64,000 nt of DNA from Euclidia mi (lineage: Eukaryota > Arthropoda > Insecta > Lepidoptera > Erebidae). A program made the position numbers and the translations under genes. The DNA lies in the NCBI GenBank assembly GCA_944739405.2, contig OX123193.2:6518331-6582330 (forward strand). The letters are read 5' to 3'. Below the pieces are notes generated by a model that made no database searches, was not told where the DNA came from, and was given only the letters and a program-made list of their open reading frames with translations. This document shows, in pieces, positions 22,212-34,500 of this stretch. How positions within the stretch are numbered: the stretch's first letter is position 1; every line of letters starts with the position of its first letter.

Positions 22212-22800
22212 TGGACATAGGCCTCCCCCAAGGTTCTCCACACAGACCGGTCTTGAGCCGCCCGCATCCAACCACCTCCCTCGATCTTGACGAGATCGTC
22301 GGTCCACCTTGCGGGGGGCCTACCTCTGCTGCGTCGTCCGGTACGTGGCCGCCACTCCAGAACCTTTCTGCCCCAACAGCCATCGGTTCTTCGAGCTATG
22401 TGCCCTGCCCACTGCCACTTCAGCTTGGCTATTCGGAGAGCTATGTCGGCGACTTTGGTTCTACTGCAGATCTCCTCATTTCTGATTCGATCTCGCAGGG
22501 AAACTCCAAGCATAGCTCTCTCCATCGCCCTCTGAGTGACCTTGAGCCTTCTGATAAGGCCCATAGTGAGCGACCACGTCTCTGATCCGTAAGTCATCCC
22601 TGGCAACACACACTTGTCAAAGACTTTCGTCTTGAGACACTGCGGGATATCGCACGAGAAGATATGTCGTAGCTTCCCGAACGCTGCCCAACCGAGTTGG
22701 ATTCAACGATTGACCTCCTTCTCGAAGTTGGACCTACCTAATTGGACTACTTGTCCCAGGTAGATATACTTGTAGACAACTTCGAGCGTAGGGTTCCATT
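22212..22800 (-). pseudogene. 3' part of an RTE-type LINE
   Basis: The - strand encodes the RTE C-terminus: YGSETWSLTMGLIRRLKVTQ, LKWQWAGHIARRTDG and RGRPPARWTDDLVKI, nearly identical to the intact element at 31588-34816. Upstream codons (KYIYLGQVVQLGRSNFEKEV) extend to about 22800, where the copy is 5'-truncated. Its extreme 3' tail lies at 21018-21056, detached by the right arm of the inverted repeat. Confidence 0.9.
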
Positions 22801-23416
22801 CCATATCATGATACCACAATAATCTAAACTGCTTTTGTATATAAAATTTATCAACGGGAGCGATCAAATTTGAAGCACCAATTTCCGTGCCCTTAACTTG
22901 ATTCCTTTAATTTCTTGAACGCCATCAATATTAAATGACCCGAACTAAAACAAGATAGAAATCTTGATAAAAACTGCCATCTTTGGGTGGATCATCAAAT
23001 CGAAGGCCAGAACTCAATAAAATCTAAGGGACAAGTTACATTATGTTGATCTTGTAAGGAACCCACGTGCCGGAAAAGGTGTTATCCCGCGCGTAGCTTG
23101 TATATTTTATAACTGGACCCCAAAAATGTGATGGACGGATTTTTATTGGCAGAAAACTTTTATAAAAATGTTTCAAAGATTTTTCCTCGGCAAGAGCGTA
23201 AAAGCTTCGTATAGCAGTATTTTTTAAAACAAGCAAATACTGCTTGAAATCAAACTACGGTTTACGGATTCTATCACGACACATTGGTTTTAATGACATT
23301 ACTTTTATACTGAATGATCTAGAAACAAATTTTTTAGTTTAATTTCAGTAGTAGTTTGACTTCAATGTGTAATATTCGCGTAAAGCCACGAAAATATTAG
23401 GTGGATACATTTTAGT
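22801..23416. other. No recognised feature
   Basis: AT-rich non-coding sequence. Confidence 0.45.
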
Positions 23417-23656
23417 GTCCGTGTGGTGACGGATTAAGAATACGGATTGTCACCACCCCATATCATCCCAAGAGTGTCGTAAGAGCCGACAGAGGGAGCA
23501 TATTATGCAGAGAACAGCACTGTAAGAGACGGACAACTTGATACAAACCCTATACCAACCCGTTTGGCCAGCGTGGTATAGTAGGCCAATTCCTCCTTTC
23601 AAAGGAGAGGCCTAGTCCAGCAGTGGACTGTTAAGGGCTGATGATGATGATGATGA
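23417..23656 (+). mobile_element. SINE family 3, complete copy
   Basis: Starts GTCCGTGTGGTGACGGATTA, has GTCGTAAGAGCCGACAGAGG and GTTTGGCCAGCGTGGTATAG, and ends GTCCAGCAGTGGACTGTTAA followed by a (GAT)n tail. Confidence 0.85.
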
Positions 23657-26584
23657 TGACATTTTAGTAATGATCCAGACTCACTGTAGTGTTTTATGAA
23701 GTCCTTACATATCTCTCTAGTCTCATTATATCAGATATATATTTTGAAATTAAAATGCTAATATTAATATATTTTTAACATACAACTCTATCCGGGCTCT
23801 GGCCACAATAGAAAATGTTGGTACCGTTACTCTAATTTGAAAGTTGAATACGAGACGAAACACACAGTTAACTTACATGACATTATGTTAATATGTCTGA
23901 TATTAACATACATATGTAAACGAATATCTTTTTGCTTTAAAAATACAAGAAGCTACTGTAACAGACGTATGGAAATCGGCTGAGCTGACATGGGTACTGC
24001 GTGTCACACATAATACTGATTTTGATAGTAAAAGTAAATGATTTATTGTTGCCCCAATATCGTTACTTAGATCAGTCATTGGTTTGCATCGACTCGCTTT
24101 TCAATTTAATTATTTTGACATCTACATAGATGTCTCAAATAAAAATATCTGTGAACCATTGGTGTGACAATCAGATGTGACCACTAGTCCGGTTTCAAAT
24201 AATGTTTTTGATGGGCGTCTTCATCTACACTTGAAATTAATAAACAATTTTATTTAAAATAAAAATTGTTATGAAATCATTGACAATAATATAAGATTCA
24301 AAATTAAGATATTGTCTGGGATTTATAAATATCATTATAAAAACACTTACTAACGCCTACAAAGTTACACAGCAACAAAAACTTAATGCTCTTAGAACAT
24401 TTGTATGTCAAATCTCAAAAACTGTTAACGAACTAGTCGGCTAAAACAGTTACCATATTCACAGTTATGAAAAAATTACATGCAGAAAGTCAACATTTAT
24501 TATGCAAGGACTGTCAGAATATTTTATACTCACGTTCTGTTTAAGGCAAGTGTCCCACCGCCGGCGATAAATGAGTAGCGAGTAGCGTTAACAGCTGAAA
24601 ACCAAACTGACTAGCGAGTGTGTATTTCTGATAGTTTTGTCACTGAGTTATCACTGTTATCAGCATATGTTATCAGTGAGTGACCGAGTGTGACGGAAAA
24701 TTACTCGGTCCACTCGCCCGTAGTGGCTGGGTTAGCCTGCGCAATACTGAACGCGCTACTTAGCTATAAAAATACAAGATTTAAGCCGCGGCTTCGCTCG
24801 CGTGAATTGTTCACCTAGACCTTTCTCAGGAATAGAATTATTTATGGACGAAAATAATTATACTACACTCTGTTAAATATTTTTGAATTTATCGCGTTCA
24901 TACACACAGACAGGACGAAAAGGAGACTTCTTTTTATAATAAGCATATACTATTTAGTAAGCGTCACTGAGCGAGCACAACCTTATTTTTCTTATAAAAA
25001 ATTATAGATTATTTCTTAAGCAAGAAAAAATACGATAATTAATCGTTTCATCGCCAGCAGTAAGACAACTGCCTATACTACGAAAGTATTTTTTTCATGT
25101 TCGTCTGTTATCTTTTTAAATTTCTAACCATTATTTACATTTGACTCGAAGGTTTATTATGAAAAATAAACCTCTATTAACGTCTATTTGAATTTTGCTT
25201 GATTCTTCTTTCACTTTTGTGTTTGATTTTATTCATTTTACATCATTAACATGAATTTCGCTTAGAAATATGGATGCTGAATAAAGCTGGCTATAGATAC
25301 AGTTTTTATGTTCGATCATTTCCATCATTTTTGAAAATAAATGAGCAGAATGAGAGGGTATCATTTGTAAGGAAAATGTGTATATTTTCTTTGAATATAT
25401 TTTAATACTTTATTCACTTGTTTAAGACTTGTTCGGATTACAGCTGTTATTGTTGGCAATATCGGATACAATTATCTTCATCCAGTTGACCTCAAGATGT
25501 AGCTCGAATTTAGTTTTAAGAAAAGGTATTTTCTGTTATAAACTTATAATCATCTACTACTTTATAATGCGAGATTTGATAATACTTGCAGTTCATACGT
25601 GTCAAAAAGAGACCCGGCACATTCATTGACAAATAACTTAAAATATGGTATCTTCTAATCTGAGTTTAAACAAATTAACAATATAAATACCTATTACTCT
25701 AGTAATGAGGACACAACAAGCAAAATATTTGAGTACAGCCGAAATAAAAACCTTTGGGAAAGAGTGTAATAATAAAACAGAGCACTTAAAACTAGTTGAC
25801 TAATATTTCAATAGAGCCATTTCAGTAGTTATAAAGTAGCTACCACAAAGCGGTTAAATGACAATATTTATTTTACCAACATGGGACTTCAAATTTTGTA
25901 TCCAGTAGTGAATATAAATTTAAATAATTTCTTAATTTGAATTGAAAACGTCGTAAAAATTCGAAGTTTGAAAATTAATATTAATTCCGTTTTCCGTGTT
26001 AAGCTGGTTTATTATAACTTAGATATCAAAAGCCTCGTTTTCCAATTTAATATAGGGTGAATTGGATCCATTTTCTAAATATTTTTTCTTATTAGACGTG
26101 TATGAGCGATCGCATAAACTTTGATCTTCAATTACCAGGTTTGAGTTTCATCTAGGGTAAAGACTAGAATTCGCATATGTCGATTCGCAGTGGTTTAGAC
26201 CGTTGCCTTGTCAATTAGAACTGCGCCGAATGTTGTGAGGTTGATTCCCCAAGCCTCAGGAATTATTTCTAATGAGCAGTCTTTACAAAAGACGGGTTAC
26301 ATAGTATGATTTAAAATTCTAGCTATTACGAAAATATTTGTGGACGGTAATTTCAAATTAGTCGCGTGCATTCAAATGCTTACATATATGTATATAGAGC
26401 AAAAATTTGACAGTTTTCCTTGGTGAATTCTTCATTATATTATTCTAAGCGATACCTTTTTATTACGGATCGTAAAATCTTTTCAGTAACTCAAGTTTTA
26501 CGCAGGAAGTGTTCCCTCAACATTTGCGTAACCGACATTGCCTAATTTACTTACACTATAATTGACATAATTCAGCATATCGAC
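23657..26584. other. 2.9 kb without a supportable gene
   Basis: Strongly AT-rich. 24545-24745 is GC-richer with repeated AGCGAGTAGCG and GTTATCAG-type words, and 24781-24850 resembles the CGGCTTCGCTCGCGTG end of Helitron-like repeats. Short open frames have no recognisable content. Confidence 0.5.
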
Positions 26585-29291
26585 TGTTTACTGGCAAAAG
26601 GTCCTATCTGATTTTTTTGGATTTTCGGATTATTACTGCAATCGATCCTATCTGACTCCCTTGTCCAGAGGAGATTTAAAGCGGGTATTGGTATATTTGA
26701 AATTCACGCTAAAATCAACGTCAAACGTAACGTCTTATCAGAGCTCCTTTTGAAATAAGAAACAACAAGTGCTATCTTCATGTTTTAACCTGTTCTTCGT
26801 GCAGTGTGTGTAGTGTTCGTAAGTATTTGAAGAAAACTGAAGTTTATCCTTCGCAAAATGTGATTCTGATGAATGCCAGTGATAGATAACTGTATTTTAC
26901 GTCATCGCAAACAAAACAAAGGTGAGATAACTTATGTTATAATATTAAAATCATAGTTTAAAAAAGGTTTTAAGATAGGACTAATTGGAACATATTTTTA
27001 CAGACGTAGTATTAGGAGATAGGACTAATTACATCTAGCAAATGTATGAGATTGCCTGTTTTTTACTCATGTTTGTTTTGTGTTCTACAATGCTTACATG
27101 TTGTCAATGTTTTATAGCAATGTTATGAAGCAGTCGCGGCAAGCAATTAGTTACCCTAGTTTTAAATACTACTTAGGGAACAAAAGAAAACGAGACCAAT
27201 AAAGAAAATTAGCCGGATGAAATGTAGTGGGTAAGTATTCACCTGCCTAATCTAATATCTTACAGCTTACTAGGTACTTACTATCTCCTGTACCAATCAA
27301 AAAAATTGGTTTACCACCCTAAGGTTAAATGTCGCTTGCATTTTATAGAACAAAATAAAGATAAGTTTCGTTTGCACCCCCATCTGACAATGTTTGACAA
27401 CCATGCAAATTATTAGTCACCAAGAACCTAAATCAAAATTGGTAAGCACTGTTTTGGTCGACTGTACCTATCATTATTATTCTATAGCTACCAAGCACCA
27501 ACATCATATCTACATCGCACCTAGCTAAGTTCGGGAGATAGGTATCTACCATCCTATTTACCTACCTCTTTCATTATCTATAATTGCACCTAAACTCTTA
27601 CGTAATTACCTATTAAATACCTACTATTTCAATCTGTGTACCTGCTTAGACTATCGACCTGCGTGCTTGCTTATTATCTATATTCCTAGCTTATCCTTTT
27701 AGTTGGTATGTCTTTTGCAATGCAGGTAGGTACTGTACAAGGTGTGATTTTCTGGGAAAGTATCCACCTAGGCAGTTCCTAGTACTACTAAGGTGCCTAT
27801 GTAGGTAGGTTGCTGGGGACCCTAATTCGTATGAAAAATGTCACCCAAACTACTTACCTACCTTCACCTGTATCTACCTTTTTATATACCCTATCTGTGT
27901 AGATTACTTATTCCTACCTATTTTCATACTGACTTAGCTTACTATCGATTTATCTTCCTATTTTATTACTTAGCAGCGGATTCTTGCTGGAGGCGAGAAT
28001 CCTCTAATTAAAATACCTACAATTGATGACAGTTATAATATTTAACATTTCAGGTAAAAATCATTAACCAAATTGAAGAATGTGAGACCTCTACACAGAT
28101 GGTATTAGAAGGTGACTCCTAAAAACACAACAAACTTGTATGCCGAAGTGAAGATACCTGAAGACCTAAAATTAATAAGCCACATTGGTGAAAGTTTCTC
28201 ATCACTAGGCTTAGAGCCTGTTCTTGACTCCGACTTTAACGCGTCCCTAAACCCGTCTCAAGATATCAGTTGATTCGGTCACTATGGCACTATGCTTGAC
28301 GACGTTTGCAGAGACTTGACTGCAGATGAAACTTTTACTTCTGTACTTGCTTGCAATGAAAGACAGGACGCTAGAACTAGTAGTTGCGCTCAAGAAAATG
28401 TGTAATACGAAGTCCCCTAGACAAATGCACAGTGTTGCGAAAGTAATGATCATCCTGAGTCATCAAATCCAAATACAAGTATCACTGTACCACTAAATTT
28501 TACAGACGAAGATCCTTATAATCATAATATGGACGAAGGACGAAAAAAAGGAGAATTGCAGAGCCAGATCAATGGAAGCGCAACGTAAATAAAACCTAAG
28601 AATGGAAGGAAAACTATATTTGATGTTTATCAGAAAATCTGATAAAGTAATTCAAAACAAACCAAAACAGGGCCGTCGTATGAAAGAAACATGCAAAAGT
28701 AAAGTGTGTAAAAAATCGAACTATAGACACTGTGACAAGTTTACAGAAGAACAGAGAAAAGGAATATTTGAACATTTCTGGTATATTCATTGCATAGAAA
28801 GAAAGGCTTTTGTATGTGCACAGGTCACACAAAAAGCTACGAAGAAAAACACGATTACAAATTTTAATGAAGAATCTAGACGGGGTTCTACTTTAGAATA
28901 TAGACTAAACAACGGATGTCATGAAGGAAATTTACAAGTGTGCAGAGAAATGTTTTTAAATACTCTGGGGATCGGATATAGGATCGGATATCTTTGGGAT
29001 CGGATATCTTTGGGAGAAGGAAAAAGAAGTTTTGTGGAATTGCTGTAGTAAACAGCGAAAATTTAGGTTCAATATGTCCTATTTGTGTACGAAATTTTCG
29101 TGCAATAAGTCCTAACTCGCGCCCTGACTACTGCATTATAGATGTATTAAAGTTAAACATTATGCTCAATAAAGAGTCTAAAATTACTAATGACGTGTTT
29201 TTTTTTGTATTCCCTATGTGCCTCATTAAACACCTTTTTCTCCGTCCTGAAAAGTTGGTAAAAATTAGTTAGGACCTTTTGCCAGTAAACA
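26585..29291 (+). mobile_element. Candidate TIR-bounded unit around a broken cysteine-rich gene
   Basis: TGTTTACTGGCAAAAGGTCC (26585) and the bases after it pair as an inverted repeat with the sequence ending at 29291. The first 21 bp are perfect, and 30 of 32 match. Subterminal words related to TAGGACTAATT occur at about 26973, 27015 and 29262, with weaker ones at 26645 and 29320. Inside lie a possible short exon (to about 26922, donor AAAG/GTGAGA), a TACCTA-rich intron, an acceptor (TTTCAG/GTAAAA, 28053) and a degenerate coding region. No target-site duplication was found at these exact ends. It could be a DNA transposon copy or coincidence. Confidence 0.4.
28054..29050 (+). pseudogene. Degenerate gene of a cysteine-rich, multi-copy insect family
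   Basis: Coding-like reading in shifting frames: an acidic N-terminal stretch (NFTDEDPYNHNMDEGRKK), then KKRRIAEPDQWKRNVNKT, then after a frame change the 148-codon ORF 28602-29048 with KETCKSKVCKKSNYRHCDKF, EEQRKGIFEHFW, ERKAFVCAQV, and LQVCREMFLNTLGIG. The order basic-KRN-C-C-C-FWxL-xxCxxxFLxTLGI resembles, from memory, the N-terminal part of an uncharacterised family found in many copies in insects and sometimes followed by transposase-like sequence. I cannot name a Pfam entry. Stops and frameshifts, and a local GGATCGGATAT duplication near 28975, break it. Confidence 0.5.
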
Positions 29292-31576
29292 AAAATACCA
29301 AGTTATACGCAAGGTAGCTTAACAACAGTCCTGGTATTTAGGATAATTTGATTGCGACAATTTAGGACGAGCGCTCCCCGATGCTTTCCACTTAGAGTTT
29401 TGCCTGAATTTACTTTTTTACTTCTTTTTTTATTTTAATTGGGTTTTCTCTCTTCATGTTATGTCTTCCGCAATAATTGGTACAAACAGCCTCAGTATTA
29501 TGTATGCAGATGTTTCTTCTTCTACTTCTTTGAGTATTATTTTTACTTTTTGTGTCTTATTGAACGTTGGATGTTGTTTACATCATTTAAGAAAGGCACG
29601 AATGGTGAACTGGATAATATTTTGCTAAGTGATACAAAAACTTGATTGTGGTATTTTACTTGTTTTAATAGTACAGCAATTAAATTTAATAAAATTGCCG
29701 TTTAAAATAAAGTTATCTGGTTAGAACCATACTTAGGTTTTCATTTTTTGTAAGCTATTTACTAAGGGAAATTCAATTAATATAGACAGCTAAGCTAAAA
29801 CTAACCCATGCAATCTGCTAACGATCCCAAGTAACATTTGATGACGTTTTAGGTTAGAAGACAAAGTAATGGTCAACTAAAGATTTGTTATACAAATTTA
29901 TTAAGAGTGACTTACTCACGATAATATTTTGAGGCATAAATACTTCGCTATTTATGACTTTAATATCATAGTTATCACGAGTAAAATTAACGTTAAATAA
30001 ACTTGTATAATGTATACAAATTGCGAAAGTTCGATTAAAGATTATTTCACTAAAGAATATAAAGTTATTTTGTTGTCAAAGTGTTCATAACTTAGAATAC
30101 TAAAATTGAGCAAGTACAACTGTTTTACTTATGTTTTGTGTATAAGGCTGCCTTAGAAAACTAAGACTTGACTAAAATAATTATTTCTTTATTTTTCTTC
30201 GTGCACTTATCTTTGTACATACATATTTTATTTGTATTATATTCAATTATTTATTTTCCTTTCTCTTCTTCTATTTTTGCTTTCTATATCTGGCAATTTT
30301 CTTCGCTTTTGCACAAGTAAGAAGATGGTTTGTAATTTTTATATTATTTAGTATCAGTTAGCATATTGAGTTATCTGAGTAGGGCTCTGAGTTTTCTTGT
30401 TCTTGTTTTTTATGGAATTTTTGTTAGTTTTATTGTAATTTTTAGCAGCTAGCATGTTCTTAGCTACGAGTATGTTAGGCTCTGAGTTTTTTGTCATTTT
30501 TCATTTTTACCTATTTTATTAGTATTATCTTGGATGCTAAGCGTTTGTTATGATATGAGTTTTCTTATTATAGTTCGTTATTGGATGTGTTAATTATCGA
30601 TTTTAGTGCTTTTATTGTTATTTGTATCAGGTAGCATGTTTTAATTTTTTTAAGTGTGATACCAACAGTTTATTGACTCTTGGATGTTAATTTATTTTTC
30701 TAGTTCATCGTCAAATATATTAGTAGTTAGCTGATGACATATGCGTTTCGCCAGATTTACACTTATTTTATTGTATGTATATCTTACTTGTATTGTGTGC
30801 ATAATACTGTGATATTATGTTATCAAATATGTGGTTTCCTTAAAACGACAAATTTTGAATAAGAAGATTTGATATGTATTCATATTACAGAACCTGGGGG
30901 TGCCTGAAATAATTTTCAAGCGCCCCAGGTTCTGGTTTAAATTAATCTCTAATATTTCATAATCATTTTCAAAGATCTACAGAAAAGTAGTAGTAGAAAA
31001 TAGCACACATATTATCTTTTGCTCTTCCTATCTTCCTTTATATAAACACGAATCTTCATTACCTAAGATAACACGTAATCCAATGTAATTGGATTCTAAA
31101 CTTTATTGTCTCATTCGATCGTCAAAGAATTTCATTGCATCGCATTACAGTTTAATTTCATTTGCTAACATTGTAAATGATTAGACATAAAATCTGTACT
31201 TACTTGCTGGAAGCATTATTTACACCGGAGCTAAGGGCTACTTCATTTGATGGGGCTTGTTAAAAGTAACAGAAATCGGATATATAAGTAATGGTATAAA
31301 TAAGTAAATAGCGTAGAATTGGAAATAGTTTCGTTTGAAAATTTATATTTAATAATAAGTATGTATTACTTAACATTGGCAAATAACAGAATATCATATA
31401 GATATTTGCTGGAAATTTGTTAGATTTCAATAGTACCAATTTAATTATAATTTGCAGTAATTTTTTTAATTAATTGGATTGATTATTTTATTTTAGCTTT
31501 AAAATGTATGTACTTGTTGTTTTGCTTGTGAATTATTTACTGTCACTTTATTATGTAAATACCTACCTAATGTTCG
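29292..31576. other. 2.3 kb AT-rich non-coding sequence
   Basis: No gene or SINE recognised. It contains the hairpin at 30889-30933. Confidence 0.5.
30889..30933. repeat. 14-bp hairpin
   Basis: AGAACCTGGGGG at 30889 pairs with CGCCCCAGGTTCT ending at 30933, around about 17 bases, with one bulge. Confidence 0.8.
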
Positions 31577-31587
31577 ACACAATGTAA

Positions 31588-34500
31588 TCATCATATCAGC
31601 CAAACGACGTCCACTGCTGGACATAGGCCTCCCCCAATGTTCTCCACACAGACCGGTCTTGAGCCGCCCGCATCCAACCTCCTCCCGCGATCTTGACAAG
31701 ATCGTTGGTCCACCTTGTGGGGGGCCTACCTCTGCTGCGTCGTCCGGTACGTGGCCGCCACTCCAGAACCTTTCTGCCCCAACGGCCATCGGTTCTTCGA
31801 GCTATGTGCCCTGCCCACTGCCACTTCAGCTTGGCTATCCGGAGAGCTATGTCGGCGACTTTGGTTCTACTGCGGATCTCCTCATTTCTGATTCGATCTC
31901 GCAGGGAAACTCCAAGCATAGCTCTCTCCATCGCCCTCTGAGTGACCTTGAGCCTTCTGATAAGGCCCATAGTGAGCGACCACGTCTCTGATCCGTAAGT
32001 CATCACTGGCAACACACACTGGTCAAAGACTTTCGTCTTGAGACACTGCGGGATATCGGACGAGAAGATATGTCGTAGCTTCCCGAACGCTGCCCAACCG
32101 AGTTGGATTCGACGATTGACCTCCTTCTCGAAGTTGGACCTACCTAATTGGATTACTTGTCCCAGGTAGATATACTTGTCGACAACTTCGAGCGTAGAGT
32201 TCCCAACCTGAATAGGAGCAGGTACAACATGGATGTTCGACATGATTTTCGTCTTGTCCATGTTCATCTTAAGACCTACTTGTCGGGAGACTCTACAGAG
32301 GCCATCGAGCATTGTGCCTAGGTCTTCCATGGTCTCAGCCATGACTACGATATCGTCTGCGAATTGAAGGTGAGTGATGTACTCGCCGTTGATGTTGATG
32401 CCGAGTCCATTCCAGTCCAGAAGCTTGAAAACATCCTCCAGCGCAGTGGTAAACAGTTTCTGGGATATGACATCCCCCTGTCTCACCCCTCGCTGGAGTT
32501 GAATAGATTTCGAACTCTGGTCCTGGAGGCGGACTGACATACTGGCGTTTTCATACAAACACTTCAGCACTTCGATATATCGGTAGTCAATCCGGCACCG
32601 TTGGAGAGACTGTAGCACCGCCCAGGTTTCGATCGAATCGAAGGCTTTCTCATAGTCCATAAACGCCAAGCATAGGGGCTGGTTATACTCCTCGGACTTC
32701 TGTATAACCTGCTGCAGCGTATGTATGTGGTCTATGGTACTATAGCCTTTACGGAAACCGGCTTGTTCGGGAGGCTGGAAGTCGTCTAGCTTGCTCTCGA
32801 GACGATTCGTGATGACCCTCGAAAACAGCTTGTAGACGTGGCTCAGAAGTGTGATGGCTCTGTAGTTCTTCAAGAGGGTTTTATCCCCTTTCTTAAAGAA
32901 AAGCACCACCACACCTCTGTGCCACGCCTGTGGCGTTTTACCCTCGAGAATGACGGAATTAAATAGCTTCCGGAGGGCTTCTCTAGCGGGTGCACCGCCG
33001 GCCTTCAGAAGCTCACTCGTAATTCCGTCATCACCCGGCGACTTGTTGTTTTTAAGCTGTTTGAGAGCCACACTAATCTCGTGCATGCTGACGTCCGGGA
33101 TATCTTCGGTATAGTGTCGGGTCAATCCAGCTCTAGGGTCTGACGCTGGAGTGCTTACGGGTTGTTGCGTTGTCGTGTATAGCTGTCCATAGAACCTTTC
33201 GATCTCCTCCAAGAGCTCAGGCTTGGACGATACGATTCTGCCATCCTCCGTCTTCAGCTTTGTCAGCTGACTCTGCCCAACAGACAGATCCCTCTGGAAC
33301 ACTTTGGATCCCGTATTCCGCTCGATCGCCTCACTAACACATTTTGTGTTGTATTGGCGGAGATCGCGAGTCAGAGACTTAGAGATCTGTCTGTTGAGGT
33401 GCCGATATTTCGGCATGTCGTCGGAGGATAGCAGAACCATCTTGCGCCTTTCCTCTAACAGCTCGAGGGTCGGATCCGAGATCTTTTTGGTTCTCTGGCT
33501 TTTCTGGGGCTTCAAAAATTTAGCCCCTGTTGTATGGACAGCATCCACGCACCCGTTACTGTACACGTCCACATCTACGCATTCACCCAGGCATTCGAAA
33601 CGGTTCTTGAGTTCGAGCTGAAAGCTCTCGGGGTTTTGGATATGAACCGGTGCCGGTCGGAGCGTGGACTTTATCAACCTCGACCGTTCGAGGCTTGTAC
33701 AGATATTCAATGTGCCTCTTACCATTCGGTGATCGCTCCCCACTTTAAGTGAATTGATCACGGAGACATCATTGAATATCTGCCTCTTCGTCGACATGAT
33801 AAAGTCGATCTCATTTTTGGTTGCACCGTCTGGACTTACCCAGGTCCACTTGCGGCATTCTCGCTTCTTGAAGAAGGAATTCATCATATAGAGTCCTTCC
33901 TTCTCCATAAAGCTAGCCAGCAAGTGACCCCGGGAATTCCGATGCCCATAACCAAATGGCCCCACTCTCAGCTCATCACCGTCGCGTTTGCCCAGTTTCG
34001 CGTTAAAATCTCCCATGACCACGGTGTAATGGGTTTTGTAGCCATGTATAGCCCGAGATATGTTCTCGTACATGGCTTCCACCTCCTCATCGGGGTGCGA
34101 CGAGGTCGGAGCGTATACCTGTATGACCTTCAGCGAATACCGCTTGGATATTCTGAGTATAAGGTACGCTACCCTGCTCGACACACTCCCGATATTTACC
34201 ACGTTGGTCACGAGAGATTTGTGGACGATGAACCCGACACCACCTTGGGACTGTTGGTCGCCCTCCCGGTAGAAGAGCAAGTTACCGGAATTGAGAACTA
34301 TCGAGTCTTCCCCCTGTCTTCGGACTTCAGATAGGCCTATGATATCCCATCGCAACTTGCTCAATTCTTCTTCCAGCTCGACAATCTTCTCGTCGGTCCG
34401 CAGTGTGCGCGTGTTCAGTGTTGCCAGGGCCAATTGTCGTTGGTGGTGGTAGCCCGATCTCTTCCGGAGATTCTTCGCACCCCTTGCCCCGCCGTTACCA

